A DNA stretch of 64,000 bases from Vibrio sp. Isolate34 (GTDB lineage: Bacteria > Pseudomonadota > Gammaproteobacteria > Enterobacterales > Vibrionaceae), in the NCBI RefSeq assembly GCF_022397915.1, contig NZ_JAKEUO010000017.1, forward strand, positions 25,455-89,454. The letters are read 5' to 3'. Below are positions 1-8,879 of the stretch, piece by piece. Numbering within the stretch: position 1 is the stretch's first letter; each line of letters begins with the position of its first letter. Both the position numbers and the translations under genes were made by a program. Under the pieces are notes generated by a model. That model was given only the letters and a program-made list of their open reading frames with translations. It made no database searches and was not told the DNA's origin.

Positions 1-1077
1 AACCAGTTATTCAAGCTTGGGACTTTTAATCTGTACCCCGCAGCCGTCAGCGACAACCAATATCAAGTGGTGGCTTTGAAAGAGACCAAAGCCGAACTGC
101 TTAAAGTGATGCAAATCGACATCACCTTTGTTGTTATTTATAGCTTAGTAATGCTAATTGCTTGGTCTTGGCGCCAAACCTACCTAGCAAAGGTGGCGTT
201 GACCCGACTCAACCAAAATCTGGAACAAACGGTAGATAAGCGGACCCAATATCTGAAGCAATCGAATCAGCAGCTTCAGCAAACCATCTTTCAGTACCAA
301 GAATCGCAATTGAAGTTGAAACAAACTGAACAAGAGCTGACCCAAACCGCCAAATTAGCCGTTCTAGGTGAGCTATCAGCCAGCATTAACCATGAAATCA
401 ACCAACCGCTTGCCGCACTCAGAACCTACAGCGAGAACAGCTTAAAACTGCTTGAGATGGATCGAACCGATTTGGTGAAAAGCAACTTAGGCAAAATGAT
501 CGCGTTAAACACCTCGATTACCGAGATCATCGCCCGCCTTAAGGTGTTCACTCGTAAAGTGACCAAACAGGAACATCATGTGGCGAATCTGCATCAAGCG
601 ATCAACAACGCCACCAGTATTCTCAGCGCACTGATGATCAAGCAAGGCATCACGCTCAGGTTAAGCACGGTACCGGATGACATTAATATCGCGATTCACC
701 CGACCGAGCTTGAACAAGTGCTGGTGAATCTGATTCACAACGCGACTCAAGCACTTCAGCAGCAGGCCATCGTTCAGCAAGCCTTGCTCCCCCAAACAGC
801 AGCCCAGCAAGCTATCCCACAGATAGGCGTTGAATGGCAGCTGCATGAAGACATGTGTCAGGTGATCATTTGGGACAACGGAATAGGGATGCCTGCCGAC
901 AAACTTGAACAACTTTTTGACCCGTTTTTCACTACCAAGTCAGAAGGCTTAGGGCTTGGGCTCTCTATATCGAAGCGGATTATTGAAGCGTATCACGGCT
1001 CGATCAGTGCAACCCTGTTGGAGCCTACAGGCATGGTATTCTCGATTAATATTCCGTTATACAAAGTTAACGACTAA
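1..1077 (+). CDS. DctB-like sensor histidine kinase (5' partial)
   Basis: The reading frame is open from the first base, so the N-terminus lies outside the window. What remains is the end of a periplasmic sensor domain, one membrane segment (about residues 37-55 of the visible part), a long coiled coil, and a kinase core. The H-box is HEINQPLAAL, the N-box is NLIHNATQAL, and the G-boxes are DNGIGM and GLGLGLSI. This H-box form is typical of the DctB/C4-dicarboxylate sensor group. It should autophosphorylate at the inner membrane and pass phosphate to the regulator encoded 38 bp downstream. The ligand cannot be told from this fragment. The pair lies directly upstream of the Lap-type export operon, so a role in controlling that operon is possible but is inference only. 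Confidence 0.9.
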   Translation, partial: NQLFKLGTFNLYPAAVSDNQYQVVALKETKAELLKVMQIDITFVVIYSLVMLIAWSWRQTYLAKVALTRLNQNLEQTVDKRTQYLKQSNQQLQQTIFQYQESQLKLKQTEQELTQTAKLAVLGELSASINHEINQPLAALRTYSENSLKLLEMDRTDLVKSNLGKMIALNTSITEIIARLKVFTRKVTKQEHHVANLHQAINNATSILSALMIKQGITLRLSTVPDDINIAIHPTELEQVLVNLIHNATQALQQQAIVQQALLPQTAAQQAIPQIGVEWQLHEDMCQVIIWDNGIGMPADKLEQLFDPFFTTKSEGLGLGLSISKRIIEAYHGSISATLLEPTGMVFSINIPLYKVND

Positions 1078-1115
1078 CGCAGCATTGTTATTGTTAACGA
1101 AAAAACGAATTTCAC

Positions 1116-2474
1116 ATGATTGCTGATCTCACATATTGCGAACCTAACATACTGCTAAGGACTCGACTTTTGCACTCTATGCCCACACTCTATTTTGTCG
1201 ACGATGAACCCGCTATCCGAGACTCGGTAGAACAAGCCATGCTGATTGAAGGCATCGACATTGTCTGCTTCCCTAATGCCGTTGAGGCGCTCAAGCAGAT
1301 AGACGTCGCACAAGCAGGCATCGTGATTACCGACATCCATATGCCAGTAATGGACGGTATTCAATTTACCCATAAGTTGCTGAGCCAGAATCCTAACTTT
1401 CAAATCATAGTGCTAACTGGGCATGGCGATGTGCAAACTGCGGTGTCCGCAATGAAGGCTGGCGCCTATGATTTTCTGGAAAAGCCGTTTGTGGTCGATG
1501 CCCTATTAACGGCAGTCAGAAAAGCAACTGACAAGCTCGCCTTGGTAGAAGAGAACAACCTACTAAGAAAAGAGCTCGCGATGCAGAATCAGGTTGGCCC
1601 AAAATTGATTGGCCAGTCTCCATCGATGCAGACATTACGCCGTGAATTAATCACACTAGATTGCAAACAAAACCCACTGCTGTTGTTTGTTGGCGATATC
1701 GGAACAGGAAAACGAATCACCGCCCAGTACACACACGATCTGCATAGCCACTCAACCGCAGAGCTTTGCCCTATCGCGGCATTCAATTTACCCCGTAATG
1801 ACCAAGCGACGTTTGATCAATTTGTTTTGCAGTTGTTCCACAAACATCAGGGTGGAACGCTCTATATCCATGAAACAGAAGCGTTAACTTCGCAGCAATG
1901 GTTATGGTTAGCTGCTCTAAAACCCACTCTACTTCGTGAAAATTCATGCAAGACCAATGCAACTTGTATCATTATCGCAACTACAGTAGTTCCTACTACA
2001 ATTACAGGTGAACTGCGCCGTTTTAATTTACTACCCTTGGCGCAAAGAACGGAAGATATTGGCTCTTTGTTCAAACATTTTGCTCGCGGTGCAGCAAGTC
2101 GCTATCAGTTACCACCGCCAGTTATCACAGAGAAAGAGATTCAACGGCTGATCACTACTCATTGGAGTGAAAACATTCGCCAGCTTCGCCAACATGCCGA
2201 ACTCAGAGTGCTGACACAAGTGAAGCAACCTTCGCTCGACAGCGATGAACATGAGCAAAACGACGAAAGCCAACTTAATGTAAGTATTGAAGAGCAACAA
2301 CAGTCATTAAGCCAACGTACCGATAGCTTTGAGCAGATTATCTTGATTGAGGCACTACACCGCCATCAAGGGCGCCTAAAAGAAGTACAACAAGAGCTGC
2401 AAGTGTCGCGAAAAACGCTCTATGACAAGCTAAGAAAGCATCAACTCGATAAAACGGATTTCAAAAATCGATAG
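1116..2474 (+). CDS. DctD/NtrC-like response regulator with degenerate AAA+ domain
   Basis: An N-terminal receiver domain (about residues 23-140) has the phospho-acceptor Asp73 in the motif ITDIHMPVMDG and the conserved Lys in LEKPF. A sigma-54-activator-like AAA+ region follows (about 165-380), then a Fis-type helix-turn-helix (about 410-447, ending VSRKTLYDKLRKHQL). The AAA+ part is odd. A Walker A (GDIGTGK, 193-199) is present. The Walker B position reads TLYIHETE instead of the usual TLFLDEIE, and no GAFTGA loop that contacts sigma-54 is visible between them. It therefore may bind DNA without activating sigma-54 promoters. Receiver homology begins at residue 23, so the ATG at 1179 is an alternative start. 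It partners the kinase immediately upstream. Confidence 0.88.
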   Translation: MIADLTYCEPNILLRTRLLHSMPTLYFVDDEPAIRDSVEQAMLIEGIDIVCFPNAVEALKQIDVAQAGIVITDIHMPVMDGIQFTHKLLSQNPNFQIIVLTGHGDVQTAVSAMKAGAYDFLEKPFVVDALLTAVRKATDKLALVEENNLLRKELAMQNQVGPKLIGQSPSMQTLRRELITLDCKQNPLLLFVGDIGTGKRITAQYTHDLHSHSTAELCPIAAFNLPRNDQATFDQFVLQLFHKHQGGTLYIHETEALTSQQWLWLAALKPTLLRENSCKTNATCIIIATTVVPTTITGELRRFNLLPLAQRTEDIGSLFKHFARGAASRYQLPPPVITEKEIQRLITTHWSENIRQLRQHAELRVLTQVKQPSLDSDEHEQNDESQLNVSIEEQQQSLSQRTDSFEQIILIEALHRHQGRLKEVQQELQVSRKTLYDKLRKHQLDKTDFKNR

Positions 2475-2586
2475 GATCTAAAAAATATATAAATTCAAAG
2501 ATTTAAAGGAGCAAAATCTTAACATTTATCAAAAGTAAGAATACACTCAATAGGCTTGCACTTTTATTTAGCAAACAAGGACTGTT

Positions 2587-3978
2587 ATGAGCCAGAAGAA
2601 TTTCAGCAAATTGAACGAAACCGAACTTGAGTACGTCGACGATAAAACCGCGGCGCTACTCCTCAATACGCCGACCAGTGCGCGTATTATGTTGTGGGTG
2701 ATCGTTCTGTTTTTTATTGCTGCTATTGGGTGGTCCGCTTGGGCTGAAATAGACAAAGTCACCGTTGGCCAAGGCAAGGTCATCCCCTCTTCCCAAATCC
2801 AAGTGGTGCAAAACCTTGAGGGTGGCCTAGTTAAGGAGATCTTAGTTAAAGAAGGTCAACAAGTTCAAAAAGGCCAACAACTACTTTTGATCGATGACAC
2901 TCGATTTCGTTCAGACTTCCGTGAGCGTGAACAACAGGTCGCCAACTTAACCGCCAACGTGTTAATGCTCTCTGCTTCATTAACCAGTGTCGTTATCAAC
3001 GAAGATTTCTCTGAAAAAGAGTGGAAAAAAAGTGTCACTCTCGATTACGGTAAGCTCGCCTTCCCACCTAAGTTCTACGAGCTTCAACCTCAACTGGTTA
3101 ATCGTCAAAAAGCAGAATACCGCCAAGACCTTAACAACCTAAAAAACCAACTTTCTGTTTTTGATCAACAAGTTGAACAGAAACAACAAGACCTTATCGA
3201 AATTAAAGCACGTGTCCGCAACCTAAAACAGAGCTACCAGTTTGCTCGCCAAGAACTGGATATCACCAAACCCCTTGCTGATGAAGGTGTGGTACCACGC
3301 ATTGAATTACTTAAGCTCCAAAGACAAGTAAACGATACTCGCCGAGAAATGACCTCAAGCGAACTCAAAGTCCCTCTCCTACGTTCTGCCATCAAAGAAT
3401 CTATGCTCAGCCGTATTGATGCCGCGTTGAACTTCCGATCAGAGCAACAAGAAAAGCTCAATCAAGCACAAGATAAGCTCTCTGCACTGACCGAATCGGC
3501 CGTTGGCCTAGAAGACAGAGTAAACCGTACCGTGGTGGTTTCTCCAGTAACCGGAACCGTTAAAACGCTTGGCATTAATACCGTAGGCGGTGTTATCCAA
3601 CCGGGCATGGACATCGTTGAGATTGTACCGACTGAAGATTCTCTATTAGTCGAAGCAAAAATCGCTCCTCAAGACATCGCCTTCCTACGCCCAGAACTGA
3701 CAGCCATCGTTAAATTCAGTGCTTACGACTTCACCAAATACGGTGGTCTAGAAGGCGTGTTAGAGCACATCAGCGCCGATACCACCCAAGATGAAGAAGG
3801 CAACAGCTTCTACATCGTGCGTGTACGCACCGAAAAACACAATTTTGGTAAAAACGAAGAACTACCAATCATTCCGGGAATGACGGCCTCTGTCGACATC
3901 ATCACGGGCAAAAGAACCGTGCTTGAATACATGTTGAAGCCAATATTAAGCGCTCAAAACAACGCACTAAAAGAGTAA
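2587..3978 (+). CDS. lapC: LapC/HlyD-like type I secretion membrane fusion protein
   Basis: This 463-residue protein has a short cytoplasmic N-terminus, one membrane segment (about 36-55), and a periplasmic part. The first lipoyl half is near VVQNLEGGLVKEILVKEGQ, a long helical hairpin spans about 110-310, and a second lipoyl/beta-barrel region follows (VVSPVTGTVKTLG onward). This is the HlyD-family adaptor that links an inner-membrane ABC exporter to an outer-membrane TolC-like channel. It is the first gene of an operon with lapG-, lapD- and lapB-like genes, the arrangement known for large RTX adhesin export. The ATG at 2587 follows an AAGGA-like site (2576-2581). No outer-membrane channel or adhesin gene is visible in the window. 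Confidence 0.92.
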   Translation: MSQKNFSKLNETELEYVDDKTAALLLNTPTSARIMLWVIVLFFIAAIGWSAWAEIDKVTVGQGKVIPSSQIQVVQNLEGGLVKEILVKEGQQVQKGQQLLLIDDTRFRSDFREREQQVANLTANVLMLSASLTSVVINEDFSEKEWKKSVTLDYGKLAFPPKFYELQPQLVNRQKAEYRQDLNNLKNQLSVFDQQVEQKQQDLIEIKARVRNLKQSYQFARQELDITKPLADEGVVPRIELLKLQRQVNDTRREMTSSELKVPLLRSAIKESMLSRIDAALNFRSEQQEKLNQAQDKLSALTESAVGLEDRVNRTVVVSPVTGTVKTLGINTVGGVIQPGMDIVEIVPTEDSLLVEAKIAPQDIAFLRPELTAIVKFSAYDFTKYGGLEGVLEHISADTTQDEEGNSFYIVRVRTEKHNFGKNEELPIIPGMTASVDIITGKRTVLEYMLKPILSAQNNALKE

Positions 3979-3987
3979 GGACGTTTG

Positions 3988-4041
3988 ATGTTTAACGACG
4001 CCTTTCAATACACAGCAAACAGACAAGAGCAGAGGCTATGA
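3988..4041 (+). CDS. Possible 17-codon leader ORF coupled to lapG
   Basis: An ATG follows a TAAGGACG ribosome-binding-like stretch (3976-3983) and opens 17 codons. The stop (TGA, 4039-4041) overlaps the lapG ATG (4038-4040). This is the geometry expected for translational coupling, so translation of the short frame could feed ribosomes into lapG. Conservation is unknown, and the peptide itself may have no role. Confidence 0.3.
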   Translation: MFNDAFQYTANRQEQRL

Positions 4042-4706
4042 AGTCTCGGATATCGCTGTTGCTGCTGGTCCTCACCTCTTTTACCTCTGTGGCGCTTAAC
4101 AAGAGCGATCAACGATGGATAGATGCGGTCACCAAAACCTACGGTGACAGAGCCGGAAAACGAGTGGCGACATGGCGCTCAAACATGACGTCTTACGACG
4201 GGTTAAGTGAGAAAGAGAAACTCAGGTCGGTAAACCAGTTCTTCAACCAGATGTACTTTGTCGACGACACCATTCTGTGGGGAAAGAACGACTACTGGGC
4301 GACACCACTGGAGTTTTTGGGCAGTAATGCCGGCGACTGTGAAGACTTCACTATCGCAAAATACTTCTCTTTGCTTGAGCTCGGCGTCCCAGATAAGAAA
4401 TTACGATTAGTGTACGTAAAAGCACTTGAGTTGAACCAATTCCACATGGTGTTGGCGTACTACTCAACACCCAGTGCAGAGCCACTAATTTTAGACAACT
4501 TAAACCCTGAGATAAAACGCGGTTCCAAACGCCCAGACCTACGACCAATTTACAGTTTCAACGGTAAAAACCTTTGGTTAATCAAGTCAGCAGCGGGCAG
4601 CGGTAAGCTAGCAGGGAAATCTTCAAGATTGAGCTTATGGAACGACTTACGTTCCCGTGAGCGCTCTCTAAAATTAAACAAACCCATTATCAATTACGAT
4701 GAGTAG
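4038..4706 (+). CDS. lapG: LapG-like periplasmic cysteine protease
   Basis: This 222-residue protein has an N-terminal signal peptide (about 1-19) and the transglutaminase-like cysteine peptidase (BTLCP) fold. The catalytic triad is visible as Cys101 in AGDCEDF, His136 in NQFHMVLAY and Asp153 in LILDNLN. In the known Lap system this calcium-dependent protease cleaves the N-terminal retention module of the surface adhesin, releasing it and dispersing the biofilm. LapD holds it inactive when c-di-GMP is high. The neighbouring lapC, lapD and lapB genes support this. It sits 60 bp after lapC and 5 bp before lapD. The adhesin substrate is outside the window. Confidence 0.92.
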   Translation: MKSRISLLLLVLTSFTSVALNKSDQRWIDAVTKTYGDRAGKRVATWRSNMTSYDGLSEKEKLRSVNQFFNQMYFVDDTILWGKNDYWATPLEFLGSNAGDCEDFTIAKYFSLLELGVPDKKLRLVYVKALELNQFHMVLAYYSTPSAEPLILDNLNPEIKRGSKRPDLRPIYSFNGKNLWLIKSAAGSGKLAGKSSRLSLWNDLRSRERSLKLNKPIINYDE

Positions 4707-4711
4707 GTACA

Positions 4712-6622
4712 ATGACTTTATATAAACAGCTTGTGGTCGGGATGGTTGCGGTGTTCATACTGCTGATGACGTCAGTTTTTATGATCGAATTCAATACCAC
4801 CCGTGGATACTTAGAGGAGCAGCAACGCTCTGAGGTAAGTAATACCATTAATACTGTTGGACTGGCTCTCGCCCCTTACCTAGAAGAAAAGGACAAGGTG
4901 GCGGTGGAGTCTGTTATCAACGCCCTGTTTGATGGCAGTTCTTATTCCGTCGTTCGATTGATCTTCCTAGACAGCGGTGAGGATATTCTCCGCTCATACC
5001 CTGTTAAATCAACGGGCGTACCACAGTGGTTTACCAACCTAAATTTGTTTGAGCCAGTCCATGACCGCCGTGTGATTACCAGTGGTTGGATGCAGCTAGC
5101 AGAGGTTGAGATCGTCAGTCACCCGGGTCCGGCTTATGATCAACTTTGGCAAGCATTTACACGCCTCCTGACCATCTTTGGATCGTTCTTCCTACTGGGT
5201 TTGGTGTCGATTTCATGGATCCTCAAGCGCGCACTGCGTCCATTATCATTGATCATTACCAAAATGGATCAGATCGCTAAAAATCAATTTGGTGAACCTC
5301 TGGTTCGTCCGAAAACAAAAGATCTGATCTTAGTGGTCGACGGTATTAACCACATGTCGACTCAAGTGGAATTGGCATTTAAAAACCAAGCAAAAGAAGC
5401 TCAGAAGCTGCGTGAAAGAGCGTATATCGATCCTGTTTCTCAGCTGGGTAACCGCGCTTACTACATGTCTCAGCTAACTCAATGGTTAGAAGAATCAAGC
5501 TTAGGTGGTTTAGCAGTACTAAAAGCGGAGTTTATTAGCGAAGAATACGATGAAAAAGGCTACCAAGAGGGTGATGCCTTAGTTCACCAATTGGCTGAAC
5601 AATTACAGGCTTCTATTTCATCACCAGACATCACTATTGCACGTATCTCTAGCGATGAATTTGGCTTCATCATGCCAAACATTGATGAAAGCGAACTTAA
5701 ACTTGTTGCTAGCAGCATCGTCAATTGCATTCAAAGCCTAGGTTCAGATCCAACAGGCATGGCGAACCCACACATTGCACTGGGTGTGACCTACAGCAAA
5801 AAGCGTAAAACCAGTACCGAAATCATGTCGCTGGTGGATAACGCACTTTCAAGTGCCAAGGCGAACCGCGAGCTTGCTTACGGCTACGTCACCGCAGACG
5901 ACCACGGCGCGGTAATGGGTAAACAGCAATGGCGCATGCTGGTTGAAGAAGCGATCATCAACGACCTAGTCACTTTCCGTCTTCAGGCTGCAAACAATGC
6001 CTTTGGTAAAACGTATCACCAAGAGGTGTTCTCTGCGATTGAGAAAGACGGTGTGCGTTACGGTGCGAACCAATATCTATACGCACTTGAGCAACTTGAA
6101 ATGAGCCACATTCTCGACCAATACGTTATCGAGAAGATGATTGAAAAGCTTAATGCCAATGAAGTTACAAGCCCGATTGCTATCAATATCTCACCAAGTA
6201 GCATTTCTCAGCCAAGCTTCATCCGTTGGATTGGCAAAACACTTGAGCAAAACGCCTCTGTCGTTCACCTGCTGCATTTTGAGATTCCAGAAAACTGTTT
6301 CATCAACGTTCCACACTACACGGCGCTATTGTGTAACACTATTCGCAACGCTGAAGCGGTGTTTGGTGTCGACAACTACGGACGTAACTTCCAATCACTG
6401 GATTACATCAACGAATACCGCCCAAGCTATGTGAAACTGGATTACCTATTCACACATAACCTTGATGACGAAAAACAGAAATTTACCCTAACGTCGATCT
6501 CACGAACGGCTCATAACCTTGGTATCACGACCATCGCGTCTCGAATAGAAACTCAAACTCAGCTAGATATCCTATCTGATAACTACGTAGAAGTGTTCCA
6601 AGGCTTCATTGTTGATAAATAG
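4712..6622 (+). CDS. lapD: LapD-like inside-out c-di-GMP receptor (degenerate GGDEF-EAL)
   Basis: This 636-residue inner-membrane protein has a membrane segment (about 7-27), a periplasmic LapD/MoxY-type output domain, a second membrane segment (about 148-170), a HAMP linker, a degenerate GGDEF domain and a degenerate EAL domain. The GGDEF site reads SSDEF and the EAL site reads FSAIEKD, so neither cyclase nor phosphodiesterase activity is expected. In the family the dead EAL domain binds c-di-GMP and the periplasmic domain then sequesters LapG. Gene order and operon structure match that model. The gap to the following ABC exporter gene is 18 bp, with AAGGG as ribosome-binding site. Confidence 0.93.
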   Translation: MTLYKQLVVGMVAVFILLMTSVFMIEFNTTRGYLEEQQRSEVSNTINTVGLALAPYLEEKDKVAVESVINALFDGSSYSVVRLIFLDSGEDILRSYPVKSTGVPQWFTNLNLFEPVHDRRVITSGWMQLAEVEIVSHPGPAYDQLWQAFTRLLTIFGSFFLLGLVSISWILKRALRPLSLIITKMDQIAKNQFGEPLVRPKTKDLILVVDGINHMSTQVELAFKNQAKEAQKLRERAYIDPVSQLGNRAYYMSQLTQWLEESSLGGLAVLKAEFISEEYDEKGYQEGDALVHQLAEQLQASISSPDITIARISSDEFGFIMPNIDESELKLVASSIVNCIQSLGSDPTGMANPHIALGVTYSKKRKTSTEIMSLVDNALSSAKANRELAYGYVTADDHGAVMGKQQWRMLVEEAIINDLVTFRLQAANNAFGKTYHQEVFSAIEKDGVRYGANQYLYALEQLEMSHILDQYVIEKMIEKLNANEVTSPIAINISPSSISQPSFIRWIGKTLEQNASVVHLLHFEIPENCFINVPHYTALLCNTIRNAEAVFGVDNYGRNFQSLDYINEYRPSYVKLDYLFTHNLDDEKQKFTLTSISRTAHNLGITTIASRIETQTQLDILSDNYVEVFQGFIVDK

Positions 6623-6640
6623 TTGTAAGGGTTATATCGC

Positions 6641-8755
6641 ATGCAAGATCCACTATTGAACTCACTGATCTACGTTAGCCGGTATTACGGGTTAGCTAAC
6701 TCGCCCGAAGCGTTGATCAATGGGTTGCCACTAACCGATGGAAAGCTAACCCCTTTCCTATTCCCACGCTCTGCTGAGCGTGCGGGATTAGTAGCAAAAG
6801 AAAACCGTTCCGACTTAGATAACATTCCTCACCTGATTCTGCCTGCCGTTTTACTGCTAAAACAAGGTGAGGCATGTGTTCTCAACAGTATCGATTTAGA
6901 AAAACAAGAAGCGGAAATCATCACAGCTGAAAGCGGAATGGTGCCTATCATCATTCCAATGGACGAATTGAAAGAGCAGTTCATCGGCCGCTACTTCTTA
7001 GTAAAGAAACAATTCCGTTACGACGAACGCTCACCTGAGGTTCTCAAAACTCGCAAAGGACACTGGTTTTGGAGCACGATTTGGGAATCTAAAAACATCT
7101 ATCGTGATGTGTTGATCGCTTCCATTCTGATCAACATCTTTGCCATTGCAGCACCAATGTTCACACGCTTGGTGTACGACAAAGTAGTTCCCAACCTAGC
7201 ATTTGAAACCTTATGGGTGCTGGCGAGTGGTATCTTTGTGGTGTTCCTTTTCGATCTGCTGTTAAAGCTAATGCGAAGCTACTTCATTGATGTTGCAGGT
7301 AAGAAATCCGATATCCTGATTTCTTCGAAGCTGTTCAGCAAAGTGTTGGGCATTCGTATGGAAGCCAAGCCAGCTTCAGTTGGTGCGTTCGCTAAAAACC
7401 TGCAAGAGTTCGAATCCATCCGTGAATTCTTTACCTCAGCAACCATTGGCTCGTTAATAGACTTACCCTTCGCACTCATGTTCTTGGCCTTAATTTGGTT
7501 AATGGCAGGAAACCTTGTGTTTGTTCCAGTTGCTGGTGTGGTCGTTTTGATTATCTACGCACTATTAATCCAAGGGCCATTGCGTCGTACCATTGAAGAA
7601 GGCTCTCGTCTTGCTTCTCAGAAGTACGCTAACTTAATTGAGAGTTTGGCTGGCTTAGAGACGGTTAAGCTGTTCAGCGCACAAAGCCAATTCCAATTCC
7701 GCTGGGAAGAAGCGGTTGCTCACATGGCGAACTGGAATATCAAAAGTCGCCGCATTACCGACAGCATCCAAAATACGGCAGGCTTTGTTCAGCAAAGTAC
7801 CAACGTAGGCATGATCATTTTTGGTGTGTACTTAATTGCGGAAGGTGAACTGACGATGGGTGGCTTGATCGCTGCGACCATGTTGAGTGGCCGTGCTATT
7901 GGTCCTCTTGTTCAGCTTTCGCTGCTGTCGACTCGCTACAACCAAGCAAAATCGTCGATGACTTTGATTGAGCAAGTCATGTCGATGCCGGATGAACAGG
8001 AAGAAGGTAAGCGCTACATCCACCGCCCTATTATCCAAGGTCATATCTCACTCGACAAAGTGACCTTCCACTATCCGGATTCTCCCGTTGCTTCTATCAG
8101 AGATTTAACCCTGCATATTAGACCTGGTGAGAAAGTGGCGATCATTGGACGTATCGGTTCAGGTAAAACCACACTGGAACGCCTGATTATGGGTCTGTAC
8201 AAGCCCACAGAGGGCCATGTGCGTATAGATGACACCGACATGGAACAACTTCACCATGTCGACGTACGACGCAATATAGGCTGTGTACCGCAAGACAGTA
8301 ATCTGTTCTACGGCTCGGTAAGAGACAACATCACTCTAGGTCGCCCTTTGGTAGATGACCGCGATGTGATGGATGCAGCTAACCGTGCTGGCGTTACCGC
8401 ATTTACTCAACAAGATCCTGCAGGCTTAGAGCGTCAAGTCGGTGAAGGCGGTGCGTTACTTTCTGGTGGTCAGCGTCAGTCGATTGCAATTGCCAGAGCC
8501 TTCTTAGGCCGTCCGCCAGTGCTGTTGATGGATGAACCGACCAGTGCTATGGATAACCGCTCAGAGATGCACATCAAGCATCAGCTTAACCAATTGCTTC
8601 CAAGCGAGACGTTAATTCTAATCACACACAAAACGTCGATGCTAGATATTGTCGACCGAGTGATCGTAATGGAGAAAGGCTGCATTATTGCCGATGGTCC
8701 AAAAGCACAAGTTCTGTCGGACCTCAAACAAGGCAAAGTAAGGGCGGTGAGCTAA
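6641..8755 (+). CDS. lapB: LapB-like type I secretion ABC exporter
   Basis: This 704-residue fused exporter has an N-terminal C39-peptidase-like domain (about 1-125) that lacks the catalytic Cys near its start, as is usual in RTX-type exporters. A six-helix transmembrane domain follows (about 150-440), then an ATPase domain with Walker A GRIGSGKTT, signature LSGGQRQ and Walker B VLLMDEPTSAMD. It should drive adhesin export through the LapC-type adaptor. It is the last gene of the operon, and a strong hairpin terminator follows it. It could be named RtxB or LapB; the LapD/LapG neighbours favour LapB. Confidence 0.93.
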   Translation: MQDPLLNSLIYVSRYYGLANSPEALINGLPLTDGKLTPFLFPRSAERAGLVAKENRSDLDNIPHLILPAVLLLKQGEACVLNSIDLEKQEAEIITAESGMVPIIIPMDELKEQFIGRYFLVKKQFRYDERSPEVLKTRKGHWFWSTIWESKNIYRDVLIASILINIFAIAAPMFTRLVYDKVVPNLAFETLWVLASGIFVVFLFDLLLKLMRSYFIDVAGKKSDILISSKLFSKVLGIRMEAKPASVGAFAKNLQEFESIREFFTSATIGSLIDLPFALMFLALIWLMAGNLVFVPVAGVVVLIIYALLIQGPLRRTIEEGSRLASQKYANLIESLAGLETVKLFSAQSQFQFRWEEAVAHMANWNIKSRRITDSIQNTAGFVQQSTNVGMIIFGVYLIAEGELTMGGLIAATMLSGRAIGPLVQLSLLSTRYNQAKSSMTLIEQVMSMPDEQEEGKRYIHRPIIQGHISLDKVTFHYPDSPVASIRDLTLHIRPGEKVAIIGRIGSGKTTLERLIMGLYKPTEGHVRIDDTDMEQLHHVDVRRNIGCVPQDSNLFYGSVRDNITLGRPLVDDRDVMDAANRAGVTAFTQQDPAGLERQVGEGGALLSGGQRQSIAIARAFLGRPPVLLMDEPTSAMDNRSEMHIKHQLNQLLPSETLILITHKTSMLDIVDRVIVMEKGCIIADGPKAQVLSDLKQGKVRAVS

Positions 8756-8795
8756 CTCAAGACGTTAAATAAAAATAGCCTGTATTACAGATACC

Positions 8796-8826
8796 AAAAA
8801 GGGGGAGCATCAGCTCCCCCTTTTTT
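8796..8826. terminator. Bidirectional rho-independent terminator
   Basis: The stem GGGGGAGC/GCTCCCCC is flanked by an A-run on the left and a T-run on the right. It can end the lapB operon (+) and the convergent FapA-like gene (-). Confidence 0.9.
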
Positions 8827-8879
8827 ATTGGTCAGTCTCGGCACTTAGGCCATGCATCGCTTTATCTTATGAAGATAGG

